In this document: positions 1 through 8,763 of the stretch, one piece after another
Layout of the letters: every line of letters begins with the position of its first letter
How positions within the stretch are numbered: position 1 is the first letter of the stretch
Program-made: the position numbers and the translations under genes
The notes under the pieces: model-generated
What the model saw: the letters and a program-made list of their open reading frames with translations, nothing else
Told to the model about the DNA's origin: nothing
Databases searched by the model: none
Assembly: GCA_038203955.1 (NCBI GenBank)
Contig: JBBRDK010000099.1
Location: forward strand, 1 to 13,337
Direction: 5' to 3'
From: JALYUA01 sp038203955
Lineage (GTDB): Bacteria; Acidobacteriota; Thermoanaerobaculia; UBA5066; Gp7-AA6
Length of the DNA stretch: 13,337 bases

Positions 1-856
1 CGGGGCCGACTTTCGGCGACTGCGCGAACAGCGCCCGGCCGTATCCCTCGGCGCCGCCTCCGATCCGGGCGATCCCGCTTTCGAGAAAGTTCGCATACAC
101 GACGTTGGCGGAGCCCGCCGTCGAGAAGTCTCCCTGGTCGGAGGCGTAGGGTCCCTTCTGGAACTGGACGCCGGTCACGAGCTCCGGAATCAGGAAATTG
201 AGGTCCGCGTATCCCTGGCCATGGGCGTGGGAGGGCATGTTCGCCGGGATGCCTGCTAACGAGGCCGCGAAGTCGGTTCCGTGGTCGAGATTGAACCCGC
301 GCAGGTAATACTGGTTCGCCTTCCCCTCGCCGCTGTGCTGGCTGATCACCAGACCGGGAACCGTCTCGAGGACTTCCGCCGGCCTCAGGATCGGGCGCTC
401 GTCGATCTGGCGGCCCGTGATCGCGCCGTCGGTCGCCGCGTTCGCCACGCCGAGGAGGCTCTCGGTCGGATTTTCGGCCTCGGCCAGGTTTCGAAAGGTG
501 CGTTTGCCGGTCACGAGGACGTCTGCGCGGACGGAGAGGTGCAGGGCCACGTCCAGGCGGACGGGGGCATCCTCCAGGATCGTCGAGCGCGAAACGCTCG
601 CGAAGCCGGGCAGCCGGAAGGAGACGTCCCATGCGCCGGACCCGAGACCCTCGATCCGCCACGCCCCCTGACGGTCGGAAGACGCAACCGGCGCCGCGGG
701 CGCGCCGGGTCGCCGCGCCTCCACCGTGACGCCCGGGAGGGCATCGCCGTTGTCGTCGGTCACCTTTCCCCTGAGGCTGCCCGGGGCGTCGAGAGCGGCC
801 GCCCACGCGCTGCACAGCAGAAGGATCGCGAAGGGAATGGGGATTCGTGCGCGCAT
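1..856 (-). CDS. TonB-dependent outer-membrane receptor, N-terminal part (cut by window edge)
   Basis: This is the first 285 residues of an outer-membrane receptor that would import a ligand using TonB energy; the beta-barrel lies beyond base 1. A signal peptide at residues 1-21 (MRARIPIPFAILLLCSAWAA) leads into a carboxypeptidase-regulatory-like fold at about 26-115 (GSLRGKVTDDNGDALPGVTV). The TonB plug follows from about residue 120. It includes EVLETVPGLVISQHSGEGKA, then YYLRGFNLDHGTDFA, then a His-rich NMPSHAHGQGYADLNF. The ATG at 854-856 has a GGAGAG ribosome site seven bases upstream, within the inverted repeat GGAGACTCTCC (859-869). The gene lies 65 bp downstream of the bisphosphatase and could be cotranscribed. 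The plug motifs identify the family firmly. The ligand cannot be read from this part. Confidence 0.93.
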   Translation of the reverse strand, partial: MRARIPIPFAILLLCSAWAAALDAPGSLRGKVTDDNGDALPGVTVEARRPGAPAAPVASSDRQGAWRIEGLGSGAWDVSFRLPGFASVSRSTILEDAPVRLDVALHLSVRADVLVTGKRTFRNLAEAENPTESLLGVANAATDGAITGRQIDERPILRPAEVLETVPGLVISQHSGEGKANQYYLRGFNLDHGTDFAASLAGIPANMPSHAHGQGYADLNFLIPELVTGVQFQKGPYASDQGDFSTAGSANVVYANFLESGIARIGGGAEGYGRALFAQSPKVGP

Positions 857-921
857 GGGGAGACTCTCCAGACCTCCTCTTACGAACGGACACCTATCCG
901 CGGATCTCTCCGGGCGCCGTC

Positions 922-1926
922 CTACTCCGGCGGACGACCCTGCGCAAACCGCTCGTAGAGGCCGACTTCCGTTGCGCTTCCGATCGCAAAGGGGATGCGC
1001 GCGTGAAAGGAATCCGGGATGACGTCGAGGACGCGCTCCGTCCCGGTCGTCGCTCGGCCGCCCGCGCGCTCCGCGAGCAACGCCAGCGGGTGGCATTCGT
1101 AAAGCACCCTCAGCTTCCCGCTCGGTTTGCCGCCCGGCGAGAGGTCCGGCGGATAGAAGTAAATGCCGCCCTCGAGAAGGATGCGGTGGAAATCCGCCAC
1201 GAGCGAACCGGAGTACCGCGTCGAGTAAGGGCGGTTCGTCTCGGGGTCCTTCTCCTTCAGGTAGTCCACGAACGCGCGGGCTTCCGGCGGCCAGCCCTTC
1301 GATCGGCCTTCGTTGGCGGCATAGCCCGTTCCCCGCGCCGGCATCTGCAGCCGCCGCTCGGTTAAGAGGAACTCGCCGATCGAGGGATCCAGCGTGAAGA
1401 GGTGCACGCCCTCGAGGGAGGTGTAGACGAGGAGAACGGCGGGCCCGAAGAGAATGTACCCGGCCGCGACCTGCTGGTCTCCCGGGCCGAAAATGTCGGT
1501 CTCGCTCTCGCCTCCACGGAGGCGGATCGAGAAGATCGTCCCCAGGCTGCCGTTGACGTCGATGTTCGAGGAGCCGTCCAGCGGGTCGAAGAGGACCGCG
1601 TACCGCCCGTCCTCCGCATGGCGCGTGTAGAGCCACGGCTCCTGGAGCTCCTCGGATGCGGCGATGGCGACGAGCCCGCCGTAATCGAAGGTGTCGATCA
1701 GGATCTCGTTGGCGATCACGTCGAGCTTCTTCTGGTCCTCGCCGAACGTGTTCTCCGACTGCGCCGACCCGTGCGTGCGGCGGAGCCCCGCCAGCGCGAG
1801 CTCGCGGCCGATCCGCTTGCCCGCGCGGCCGAAACGCATCAGCAGCAGGGACAGCTCGCCGGTCGCTTCCGGATGCTCCTGCTGCCCCTCGAGAATGAAG
1901 CGCTCCAGATTCATGCCGAGGCTCAT
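922..1926 (-). CDS. fbp: Class I fructose-1,6-bisphosphatase
   Basis: The enzyme removes the 1-phosphate from fructose 1,6-bisphosphate in gluconeogenesis; it is cytosolic and depends on Mg2+. The 334-residue length is normal for class I. Visible motifs are KKLDVIANEI (66-75), the acidic pair at 92-93 (SEE), the metal-binding DPLDGSSNIDVNGSLGT (114-130), YTSLEGVHLFTLDPSIGEF (168-186), the sugar-phosphate loop YSTRYSGSLVADFHR (234-248) and GKLRVLYECHPLALLAERAGG (270-290). The reading frame stays open further upstream. I chose the ATG at 1924-1926 because the family N-terminus starts there and a G-rich Shine-Dalgarno (GGGGGGAGA) lies a few bases before it. The gene begins 31 bp after the stop of the glycosidase-like gene, so they probably share a transcript. 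Confidence 0.96.
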   Translation of the reverse strand: MSLGMNLERFILEGQQEHPEATGELSLLLMRFGRAGKRIGRELALAGLRRTHGSAQSENTFGEDQKKLDVIANEILIDTFDYGGLVAIAASEELQEPWLYTRHAEDGRYAVLFDPLDGSSNIDVNGSLGTIFSIRLRGGESETDIFGPGDQQVAAGYILFGPAVLLVYTSLEGVHLFTLDPSIGEFLLTERRLQMPARGTGYAANEGRSKGWPPEARAFVDYLKEKDPETNRPYSTRYSGSLVADFHRILLEGGIYFYPPDLSPGGKPSGKLRVLYECHPLALLAERAGGRATTGTERVLDVIPDSFHARIPFAIGSATEVGLYERFAQGRPPE

Positions 1927-1957
1927 CGGTCTCCCCCCCTGCGACACCGAGCCTGCC

Positions 1958-2953
1958 TCATCGCGCCGCGCGAATCCACTCGCGCCAGGCGGGCTTCGGC
2001 TCCCCCTTCCCGGTCTGCAGGCCGCGATGCGCGAGGAAGGCGAGACGCCGCGCCTCGTTCGGACCGCTGAAGGGAGAAGGCGGCTCCGCCGGCGCATCCC
2101 GCCACGAGGCATAGCGCGCGAAGAGGAGAGCGTTTCCGTCCGCGCCCGCGGCGAAGCGCTTCAGGCGCCGCACGAAGTCGGCCTGAAGCTCCGGGCTCGA
2201 TCCGTTTTCCGGAGAAGAGGAGTAGCTGACCTCGGGGAACGCGATCGGCCGTCCCGCCGCCCGCTCGAGCAGCATCTTCCAATCGCGCTCCAGGGACTCC
2301 GGGGGGCGGTGCAGGTAGGGGCTCTGCCGCTCGAACGGCGCGTACAGATAGAAGAGGACGGGGCTGCGCTGATGCAGCGCGGCGGCGACGGCGGGCGCCG
2401 CGCTTTCCGTGGGCGCCGCCGTCGTGACGCCCACTTTCAGATGCGGCGTCAGCTTTTTCAGGAAGGTCACCGCGCCGTCGAAGAGCAGGCGGTAAGACTT
2501 CAGCTCGTCGGGCCGCTGCTCGAAGTAGTTCTCGGCCGCGTACCCGAGCGACAGCGTCGAGGCGTCGAGGAGCGCCGGCTCGAGGGCGTCCAGGAGAGCG
2601 CCGAGCCGCGTCGAGAGGCGCGGATCATCGAAAGCCGTCGTGGCGAGGTCGGGCGGAACGTCCCGCGCGCGAAGCGATACGAGCGGCAGGTCGAGGTGGA
2701 CGGTCGCCCCCGACTGCCGAAGCAGGCGGACGGTCTTCAGGATCTCGTCGATCTTGAACCGTCCGGGAACGGGCTCGCAGGCCGACCAGGACACCGTGAC
2801 ACTCAGGAGAGAAGCGCCGGTGCCGCGAACCTGCTGCGCCGCGCGGGTGCGTTCGGGTTCGCTCGCGGATTTCGAGAGCTCGACCGACAGTCCGAGAAGA
2901 GGACGAGCTGTGGGCTTCGGCCGCAGCGGAGCGGTCGCACCCGCGGCGCTCAC
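1958..2953 (-). CDS. Exported TIM-barrel / glycoside-hydrolase-like protein, start codon apparently lost
   Basis: I recognise a (beta/alpha)8-like pattern but not a specific enzyme family. Numbered from GTG 2951-2953 (331 residues), alternating strand and helix segments include SLLSVTVSWSACEPVPG (48-64), ATVHLDLPLVSL (83-94), STLSLGYAAENYFEQRP (132-148), PVLFYLYAPF (198-207) and RPIAFPEVSYSSS (235-247). The last resembles the nucleophile strand (E241) of clan-A glycosidases. The frame continues upstream of the GTG as NSLLLAGLLVSAAGATA, clearly the core of a signal peptide. It then runs into the heptamer repeats and a TGA without any ATG. The GTG start would cut the signal peptide in half, so the native start was probably destroyed by the repeat element. 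The gene lies between the anti-sigma factor and the bisphosphatase. Confidence 0.7.
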   Translation of the reverse strand: MSAAGATAPLRPKPTARPLLGLSVELSKSASEPERTRAAQQVRGTGASLLSVTVSWSACEPVPGRFKIDEILKTVRLLRQSGATVHLDLPLVSLRARDVPPDLATTAFDDPRLSTRLGALLDALEPALLDASTLSLGYAAENYFEQRPDELKSYRLLFDGAVTFLKKLTPHLKVGVTTAAPTESAAPAVAAALHQRSPVLFYLYAPFERQSPYLHRPPESLERDWKMLLERAAGRPIAFPEVSYSSSPENGSSPELQADFVRRLKRFAAGADGNALLFARYASWRDAPAEPPSPFSGPNEARRLAFLAHRGLQTGKGEPKPAWREWIRAAR

Positions 2954-2973
2954 GAGAAGCCCCGCGAGCAGGA

Positions 2974-4016
<1,043 letters not shown>

Positions 4017-4024
<8 letters not shown>

Positions 4025-4601
4025 CGGTCGGCCTTCTCTGGATGTACGGATGAATGCGGTCGCGAAGTTTCATGAGGCCCAGGCGGACCCGCGTCTTGAC
4101 CGTCCCGAGCGGCGTCCCGGTGCGCTCCGAGATCTCCTGGTGTGTCAGCCCGTCGAAATACGCCAGCTCCAGAGCGCGGCGCTGGTCTTCGGGCAGCTCG
4201 GCGATCGCGGACCGGCACTGCGATTCCCACTGCCGGGACGCCGAATCGGCTTCGACGTCCTCTCCGCTCGCGGTGTCGGGAATCGTCTCGACGGACCGGA
4301 GACCGGCGCGGGCCCCGGGACGCCGCGTCCGTAGGCGGTCGATGGCGCGGCTCCGGGCGCCCACGAGAAGCCACGCGAGAACGGATCCCCGGGACGGGTC
4401 GAACCTGGAGGCAGACCGCCACACCCAGAGGAAGACCTCCTGGAGGACCTCTTCGGCTTCCCCCGTGTCTCCCAGGATCCGCTGGCAGAGTCCCATCAGT
4501 CGCGCGGAATGACGGTCGTAGAGAGAGGCGAGAGCGTCTGCTTCGCGGCCGTCGATTCGGGCGATCAGGGCGCGGTCGAGATCGGAAGGGCTTGAGTTCA
4601 T
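4017..4601 (-). CDS. RNA polymerase ECF sigma factor (SigK/RskA-linked type)
   Basis: This 194-residue group 4 sigma factor has only regions 2 and 4. Region 2 includes LYDRHSARLMGLCQRILGDT (27-46) and the core-binding/-10 recognition stretch EEVLQEVFLWVWRSASRFDP. Region 4 includes AELPEDQRRALELAYFDGLT and the helix-turn-helix HQEISERTGTPLGTVKTRVR. Pairing with a downstream RskA-like anti-sigma factor suggests the SigK-like group. ATG 4599-4601 fits the family N-terminus but lacks a clear ribosome site. A better-spaced GAGGAG precedes an ATG at about 4624, which is in another frame. The gene is divergent from the DUF4331 gene across 128 bp, so that gene and the sigma operon itself are plausible targets. 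Confidence 0.93.
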
Positions 4602-4716
4602 TGGGAAGAGACCGGTTAAATATCATGGCACTCCTCGAAATCCAATCGGAGCGCCCCGCCCGTAGAGCCTCCAGGGAATGGGCTCCGGCGCGCCTTCGCG
4701 CCGCTGATCTCCACTC

Positions 4717-4726
4717 AAGGAGGAGG
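4717..4726 (+). promoter_or_regulatory. Strong ribosome binding site of the DUF4331 gene
   Basis: AAGGAGGAGG sits four bases before ATG 4730-4732 and is the strongest Shine-Dalgarno in the window. It fixes the start of a reading frame that extends far upstream by chance. A short GC hairpin (GGCGCG-cctt-CGCGCC, 4687-4702) lies just upstream in the leader. Confidence 0.8.
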
Positions 4727-4729
4727 AAA

Positions 4730-6209
4730 ATGAAGCTGCCCCGATTCAAACGGCTCCAGACCGCATCCGTTCTCGCCGCCATGCTGGGCGGGATGGGCAC
4801 GACGGCGCTTGCGTCCAGTCACCGCGAAGCGCCCGCGATCAGCGTCGACCCCCAGGCGGACAACACGGATCTGTACGCATTTCGCGACCCGAACTATCCG
4901 AAGAACATCGTCTTCATTGCGAACTGGATTCCGATGGAGGAGCCGGCGGGCGGACCGAACTTCTGGCATTTCGGAGAAAACATCCGCTACGAGTTCAACA
5001 TCGACAACGACGGGGATGGCGTCGAAGACATCACATACTTTTCTGTTCACGCGGAAGGTCCGGCGAGGAGATACGTACACGTACAACGACGGTCCGATCG
5101 ATGGCGTCAACGCCAAGGCGTGGCTGAACGACCAGAACCTGATCGTCTACTACACCTACAGCGTCGACAGGATCATCGGGTCCTCCGTCAACGCGACCGG
5201 CTCGGCGATCACGCGCATCGGAGACGGCCTCCTCGAGGCCCCGAACAACGTCGGCCCCAGGTCTTTCCCGGACGGCTACGAGATCGCGACCGGACAGGGC
5301 GGGGACGTGTACACCATGGACAACAACGTCCAGGTGTTTGCCGGCCCGCGCCGCGATCCCTTCTTTGCCGACCTCGGAATGATCTTCGACCTCATCAACT
5401 ACCGGGCGGGAACTCTTCCCGGCGACCACGGCGGCGGGATCAACACGTTGTCCGGCTTTAACACCCACACGATCGCCCTCTCGGTCCCGATCGAACAGCT
5501 GACCCGAAACGGAACCGTTCCCACCGTGCTTTTCGACCCGAACGCCGTCATCGGCGTCTGGTCGTCGACGTGGCGCCAGGCCACCCGCGTTCTGCAGGCC
5601 AACGGCACGAGCCAGAGCTCCGGCGCGTGGATCCAGGTCTCGCGGCTCGGCAACCCGCTGATCAACGAGGTGGTGGTGCCGCGCGCGTTCAAGGACCAGT
5701 TCAACTCCAGCGCTCCCAAGGACGACGCCCAGTACGCGGGCCCGATCCTGGACCCCGAGGTCCCCAAGCTTCTGAAGGCGCTCTTCAACATCAACTCCCC
5801 TCCCGCGCCGCGCAACGACCTCTTGAACCTCGTCCTCGGGTTTCCGGGCCTGACCCGGCGTCCGAACGAGGTCGTCGCGGATGAGCTGCGCTTGAACGTC
5901 GCGGTCTATCCGACACCGAAGGCGAACGCGAGTCGGCTCGGTCTTCTCGCCAACGACATCGGGGGATTCCCGAACGGCCGCCGTCTCGGCGACGACATCG
6001 TCGACATCCAGCTGCGTGTCTTAGCCGGCGTGCTCGTCAACGGCTTCAACGTCTCGCCCAACAACGCTCTCGGCGACGGCGTGGACGGCCCCGACGCCGC
6101 CTACCTTTCGGGCATGCCGTACGCCGCGCGCCCCTACTCCGGATATAGCCACACCCACGAGAGCGCGACCCAGGTTCCGAACTCCTTCGTTCATTCCGAC
6201 CCGGAATAG
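4730..6209 (+). CDS. Secreted DUF4331 protein, interrupted by an apparent frameshift
   Basis: DUF4331 proteins are exported proteins of unknown function. The hallmarks are all present: a signal peptide ending near residue 28 (GMGTTALA), then SSHREAPAIS, then ADNTDLYAFRDPNYP, and near the C-terminus NGRRLGDDIVDIQLRVLAG and the final YSGYSHTHESATQ. The first frame reads correctly to DGVEDITY (TAC 5036-5038). Homology then continues in another frame from CTG 5043 (LFTRKVRRGDTYTYNDGPI) without interruption to TAG 6207-6209, a further 388 codons. Dropping one T from the TTTT run at 5039-5042 joins the halves into about 492 residues, a normal family length. Good coding character on both sides makes a sequence error or a recent mutation more likely than decay. 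As written, the first frame would run to TGA about base 5461 with unrelated sequence. Confidence 0.88.
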
Positions 6210-6231
6210 GCTCGTTCGTTTCCTCTCTCTG

Positions 6232-6265
6232 CCCGGTCCGGCCCGCCGGACCGGGTTTTTTGTTT
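6232..6265 (+). terminator. Rho-independent terminator after the DUF4331 gene
   Basis: A perfect 10-bp stem CCCGGTCCGG (6232-6241) and CCGGACCGGG (6246-6255) encloses a 4-base loop and is followed directly by TTTTTTGTTT. It starts 22 bp after the DUF4331 stop. The T tract exists only on the plus strand, so it does not terminate the leftward cupin gene. Confidence 0.93.
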
Positions 6266-6387
6266 GTGCTTCTGTCCGCGAAGCGCCCGGGCACGGGCTC
6301 GAGATCGGCGCGGCGCGTCGGTGGGAGAGCCGGAGTGCGAGAGGCGATCGAAGGGCTCGAGGCGGCCGGACCCGGGAGATCTCAGCG

Positions 6388-6951
6388 TCAGTCGGCGCGC
6401 CCGGCAGGTTGAGGGGAATGCTCGAAGCCGAGCGTCACGAGCAGGAGGGCCCCCTCTTCGGTCGTGATGTCCCAGTCGCTCGTCCCTGGCGCCGACCGGC
6501 AGAAGTCTCCAGTCCGAAGGACCCGACCCGCTACGGAAAACGAGCCGCTGACGACGAAGACTTCCTCGACTCCCGAGTGCTCGTGGTCCGGGAAGACCGA
6601 GCCCGGGCCGAGCTCGATCAAGAGACTCCGAGAGCCGGAGACCGAATCCGTGGAAACCACCTTGACGCGGACACCCGGCGAAGAGTGGTCCGTCCAAGGC
6701 AGCAAATCGGTTCGAATCAGCGAAACGCCGGCGCGGACCTCTTCGATCGCGTCGGGGAGCGGACTCGCTTTGCCCTCGCGCTCACCCCGCAAGGAGCTCA
6801 CGAGACGTTCCCTGACGCGAGCCGGCGGCTGGACGGGAGACGTCGCCAACCCGAGCAGCGCGATGGCCGCCTCCAGATCGAGCTGTTCCGATCGCATCCC
6901 GTCCGGCCGGGTCCGTTCGGCGGCTTCGGAGGGATCCTTAAGCTCGTCCAT
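6388..6951 (-). CDS. ChrR-like cupin anti-sigma factor
   Basis: This 187-residue protein probably inhibits the sigma factor encoded just upstream. Residues 1-57 form a helical region that would bind sigma, but without the HxxxCxxC zinc motif usual in ChrR. Residues about 85-175 form a cupin barrel. Its motif 1, G117-x5-HxH-xxx-E (H123, H125, E129), is intact in GSVFPDHEHSGVEEVFVVSG. In motif 2 the expected histidine after PGT is replaced by Asp159 (SAPGTSDWD), with Cys151 nearby. I chose ATG 6949-6951 because a GAGAGG site precedes it and it overlaps the sigma stop by 14 bp. An in-frame ATG at 6990 lies deeper inside the sigma gene. R. sphaeroides ChrR responds to singlet oxygen; a similar oxidative or metal signal is only inferred here. 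Confidence 0.82.
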   Translation of the reverse strand: MDELKDPSEAAERTRPDGMRSEQLDLEAAIALLGLATSPVQPPARVRERLVSSLRGEREGKASPLPDAIEEVRAGVSLIRTDLLPWTDHSSPGVRVKVVSTDSVSGSRSLLIELGPGSVFPDHEHSGVEEVFVVSGSFSVAGRVLRTGDFCRSAPGTSDWDITTEEGALLLVTLGFEHSPQPAGRAD

Positions 6952-7534
6952 GAGGTCGATCCTCTCGCAGAACGGGTCCCATCGCTTCACGAAACTGGCC
7001 GATGCCCACTCGGATTTTCAATCGGATCGTCTCAGGAGAGAGAGTCGAGCGTTGCGTGATCTCTTCGACCGTGAGGCCTTCGAAGTACGCCATCTCCAGG
7101 ACCTTGCGAAGATCCGAGGGCAGGCCTTCGAGCGCTGCTCGTGCGCGGGTGGATTCTTCCGATTCGCAGGCGCCGGGTATCCCGGGAATCGGAGCGAGCG
7201 ACCCGAGAGACGCCGTCATGGAAACCACGTTCCCGGCCGCGCGGCGTCGCTCGAGGGCTCGAGTCCGGGTCAGGGCCGTGATCCAGAGGAGTGGAGAGCC
7301 GTCCGCGGAATCGAAGCGTGACGGCTGGCGCCAGATCTCGGAAAAAACCTCGACGACCGTATCCTCCGCGGCCGAGGTGTTCCCGAGGATTCGCAGGCAG
7401 AGTCCGAAAACGACGGGGGAGAGGCTCTCGTACAACCGTTCGAACGAACCCTCATCCCGCCGGGCCGCCTGGCGCATGAGCCGCGAGAGATCGGGCGCCT
7501 GTCCTCCCGGCGCCGTCATGGATTCACTGGACAC
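6938..7534 (-). CDS. RNA polymerase ECF sigma factor (ChrR-partner type)
   Basis: This 198-residue ECF sigma factor has region 2 (FERLYESLSPVVFGLCLRIL, then SAAEDTVVEVFSEIWRQPSRFD) and region 4 (LEGLPSDLRKVLEMAYFEGL, then EEITQRSTLSPETIRLKIRVG). It is clearly related to the sigma factor at 4017-4601 but more diverged, especially in the recognition helix. The frame is open to ATG 7598-7600. I prefer GTG 7532-7534 because GGAGG (7540-7544) lies five bases upstream of it and the extra 22 residues are low-complexity. An ATG at 7517-7519 is also possible. The gene overlaps its cupin anti-sigma partner and is divergent from the ferritin-like gene. Confidence 0.9.
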   Translation of the reverse strand: MSSESMTAPGGQAPDLSRLMRQAARRDEGSFERLYESLSPVVFGLCLRILGNTSAAEDTVVEVFSEIWRQPSRFDSADGSPLLWITALTRTRALERRRAAGNVVSMTASLGSLAPIPGIPGACESEESTRARAALEGLPSDLRKVLEMAYFEGLTVEEITQRSTLSPETIRLKIRVGIGQFREAMGPVLREDRPHGRA

Positions 7535-7539
7535 GGGGA

Positions 7540-7544
7540 CCTCC
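7540..7544 (-). promoter_or_regulatory. Ribosome binding site deciding a GTG start
   Basis: GGAGG on the minus strand, five bases before GTG 7532-7534, supports the GTG start of the second sigma factor over the upstream ATG at 7598-7600, which has no comparable site. Confidence 0.6.
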
Positions 7545-7633
7545 GGGCTTGGTTTTTCACTGCGGCCTCCGTACTCCACGAGCAAAGGGCGTGCCGCCAT
7601 GTACGGTGGAAGACATCCGGGTCCTCAGGGCCG

Positions 7634-7700
7634 ACCCGGCCGGGTGTGTCGGACGGGATCGCGGCGACCCGTCAGTCGAATAGAATTCGAAAAATTTTCG
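7634..7700. promoter_or_regulatory. Divergent intergenic region with two palindromes (candidate operators)
   Basis: Between the second sigma gene and the ferritin-like gene lie a perfect 12-bp palindrome ACCCGGCCGGGT (7634-7645) and an AT-rich 13-base inverted repeat CGAAAAATTTTCG (7688-7700). The second ends 18 bp before ATG 7719, so it could be an operator or mark the transcription start zone. I could not assign -35 and -10 boxes with confidence. Confidence 0.35.
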
Positions 7701-7718
7701 CCGGCACAGGAGGTTCCC

Positions 7719-8273
7719 ATGCGAGATCGCCGCGATCTCTTCCGCTCCGCCGGAAAGGCCGGGCTGGCGCTCGGGCTCGCCGCCGCCGGTCAACCTCTCT
7801 TCGCGATCCCCAGGAAGGGGACGCCGCTCTCGACCACCTACGACGACATCGGGCTGATGAACACGGCGCTCGCCCTCGAGCATGAGGCCATCTGGGCCTA
7901 TGGCCTGGCGGGCAGGAGCGGCCTTCTCTCGGCGAAGGCGAAGGAGGTGGGACTTCTCTTCCAGGGCAGCCACGAAATCCATCGGGACCTCCTGACCGCG
8001 GCGATAAAGAACAAGGCGGGCCAGCCGGTCGATCCGAAGAAGGAGTACACGTTCGACGTGCCGCTCGCCAACGAGAAGGATGTCTTAGAGCTCGCCTTCA
8101 AGCTCGAGATCGGGGCGGCGCGCGTCTACCTCTACGTCGTCGACCGGTTTCAGGACCGCGCGCTGTCCGCCTCCGCGGGAAGAATCCTTTCCGACGAGGT
8201 CCTTCACGCGACCGTGTTGAGGGGCGTGCTGGGACGGGAGCCGGTTCCGACCTTCAAGCTGATTGAGACGTAG
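7719..8273 (+). CDS. Tat-exported ferritin-like domain protein
   Basis: The 184 residues begin with a twin-arginine-type leader (RRDLFRSAGKAGLALGLAAA, cleavage near residue 29), so it is probably exported folded. A four-helix ferritin-like bundle follows from about residue 42. Candidate metal ligands are E54/E56 in ALEHEAIWAY, H85/E86/H88 in GSHEIHRD, E130 in FKLEIGAARVYLY, and E160 with H163 in SDEVLHATVL, which fits a di-metal site. Start ATG 7719-7721 has AGGAGG (7708-7713) at good spacing. It lies divergent from an ECF sigma/cupin anti-sigma pair, so regulation by that sigma is plausible. It does not look like a canonical iron-storage ferritin. Export suggests an envelope stress or redox role, which is inference. 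Confidence 0.87.
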   Translation: MRDRRDLFRSAGKAGLALGLAAAGQPLFAIPRKGTPLSTTYDDIGLMNTALALEHEAIWAYGLAGRSGLLSAKAKEVGLLFQGSHEIHRDLLTAAIKNKAGQPVDPKKEYTFDVPLANEKDVLELAFKLEIGAARVYLYVVDRFQDRALSASAGRILSDEVLHATVLRGVLGREPVPTFKLIET

Positions 8274-8355
8274 AGGGCCGGGGTGAGGGGCGGCGGGAAC
8301 AGCGCGATAAGGATGGAGAGAACCTGACCCGCCCCGCCGCGGAGAGAGAGGCCCG
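8274..8355. other. Convergent intergenic gap with loose GC stem
   Basis: This is the 82 bp between the ferritin-like gene and the small membrane protein. GCGGCGGG (8290-8297) and CCCGCCGC (8333-8340) can pair across a 35-base loop, without a T tract. The segment AGGGCCGG-GGTGAGGGGCGG (8274-8293) recurs, split by an insert, at 12359-12418. Confidence 0.45.
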
Positions 8356-8646
8356 TCAGCTCTTAACGCTCGCGTCGACTCCGTCCGGGATCGTGACCGG
8401 CCCGTGCTTCAGATCTTCCCGGATGATGAGATCCAGGAAGAGCTCCCGCACCCCTTCCTTACCCCCGCGGCGGTAGGCGTCTCGAACCTCCGCGGGGCGC
8501 AACACGATTCCGGTCATCGTCGTCAGGTACTGGCAGAAAACGTAAGATCGGGACCGAAAGGAAATGACGAGGAGCGCGAGCAGGAGAGCCGCTGCCCCGA
8601 GAAGGGACCAGCCCGCCGGTGAGGACAGACCGAGGATTTCTTTCAT
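8356..8646 (-). CDS. Small single-pass membrane protein, function unknown
   Basis: I do not recognise the 96-residue product. It has a short N-terminus, a strong hydrophobic helix at about residues 13-30 (WSLLGAAALLLALLVISF) and a basic SRSY after it. The soluble tail (YLTTMTGIVLRPAEVRDAYR, then GVRELFLDLIIREDLKHGP) is predicted helical and probably cytosolic by the positive-inside rule. ATG 8644-8646 is chosen over an in-frame TTG at 8664; neither has a clear ribosome site. The gene converges on the ferritin-like gene, and its promoter would lie in 8647-8763. Confidence 0.6.
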   Translation of the reverse strand: MKEILGLSSPAGWSLLGAAALLLALLVISFRSRSYVFCQYLTTMTGIVLRPAEVRDAYRRGGKEGVRELFLDLIIREDLKHGPVTIPDGVDASVKS

Positions 8647-8744
8647 GAGCGGGTGTGTCTGCAACCTTAACAGATCGCGGCCTGTTTTCGGGGCCCACTC
8701 GTCGTAATTCCGTGAAGAGACGCCGGTTGCGAGTTTCTTTCGTC

Positions 8745-8763
8745 CGCCCGCCGGCCGCGGGCG
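8745..8763 (-). terminator. Possible hairpin terminator after the ABC importer operon
   Basis: CGCCCGC (8745-8751) and GCGGGCG (8757-8763) form a 7-bp GC stem with a 5-base loop directly abutting the stop codon of the binding-protein gene. There is no T tract on the minus strand, so termination strength is doubtful. Confidence 0.35.

Noticed and set aside
4142..4729. Upstream extension of the DUF4331 frame
   Set aside because: It is antisense to the sigma factor. The AAGGAGGAGG site and signal peptide fix the start at 4730.
5036..5045. Programmed ribosomal frameshift in the DUF4331 gene
   Set aside because: The required shift is +1 (or -2), with no slippery heptamer or downstream stimulator visible. 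An indel in TTTT is simpler.
8356..8664. TTG start at 8664 for the small membrane protein
   Set aside because: It gives only six more residues and no better ribosome site than ATG 8644-8646.
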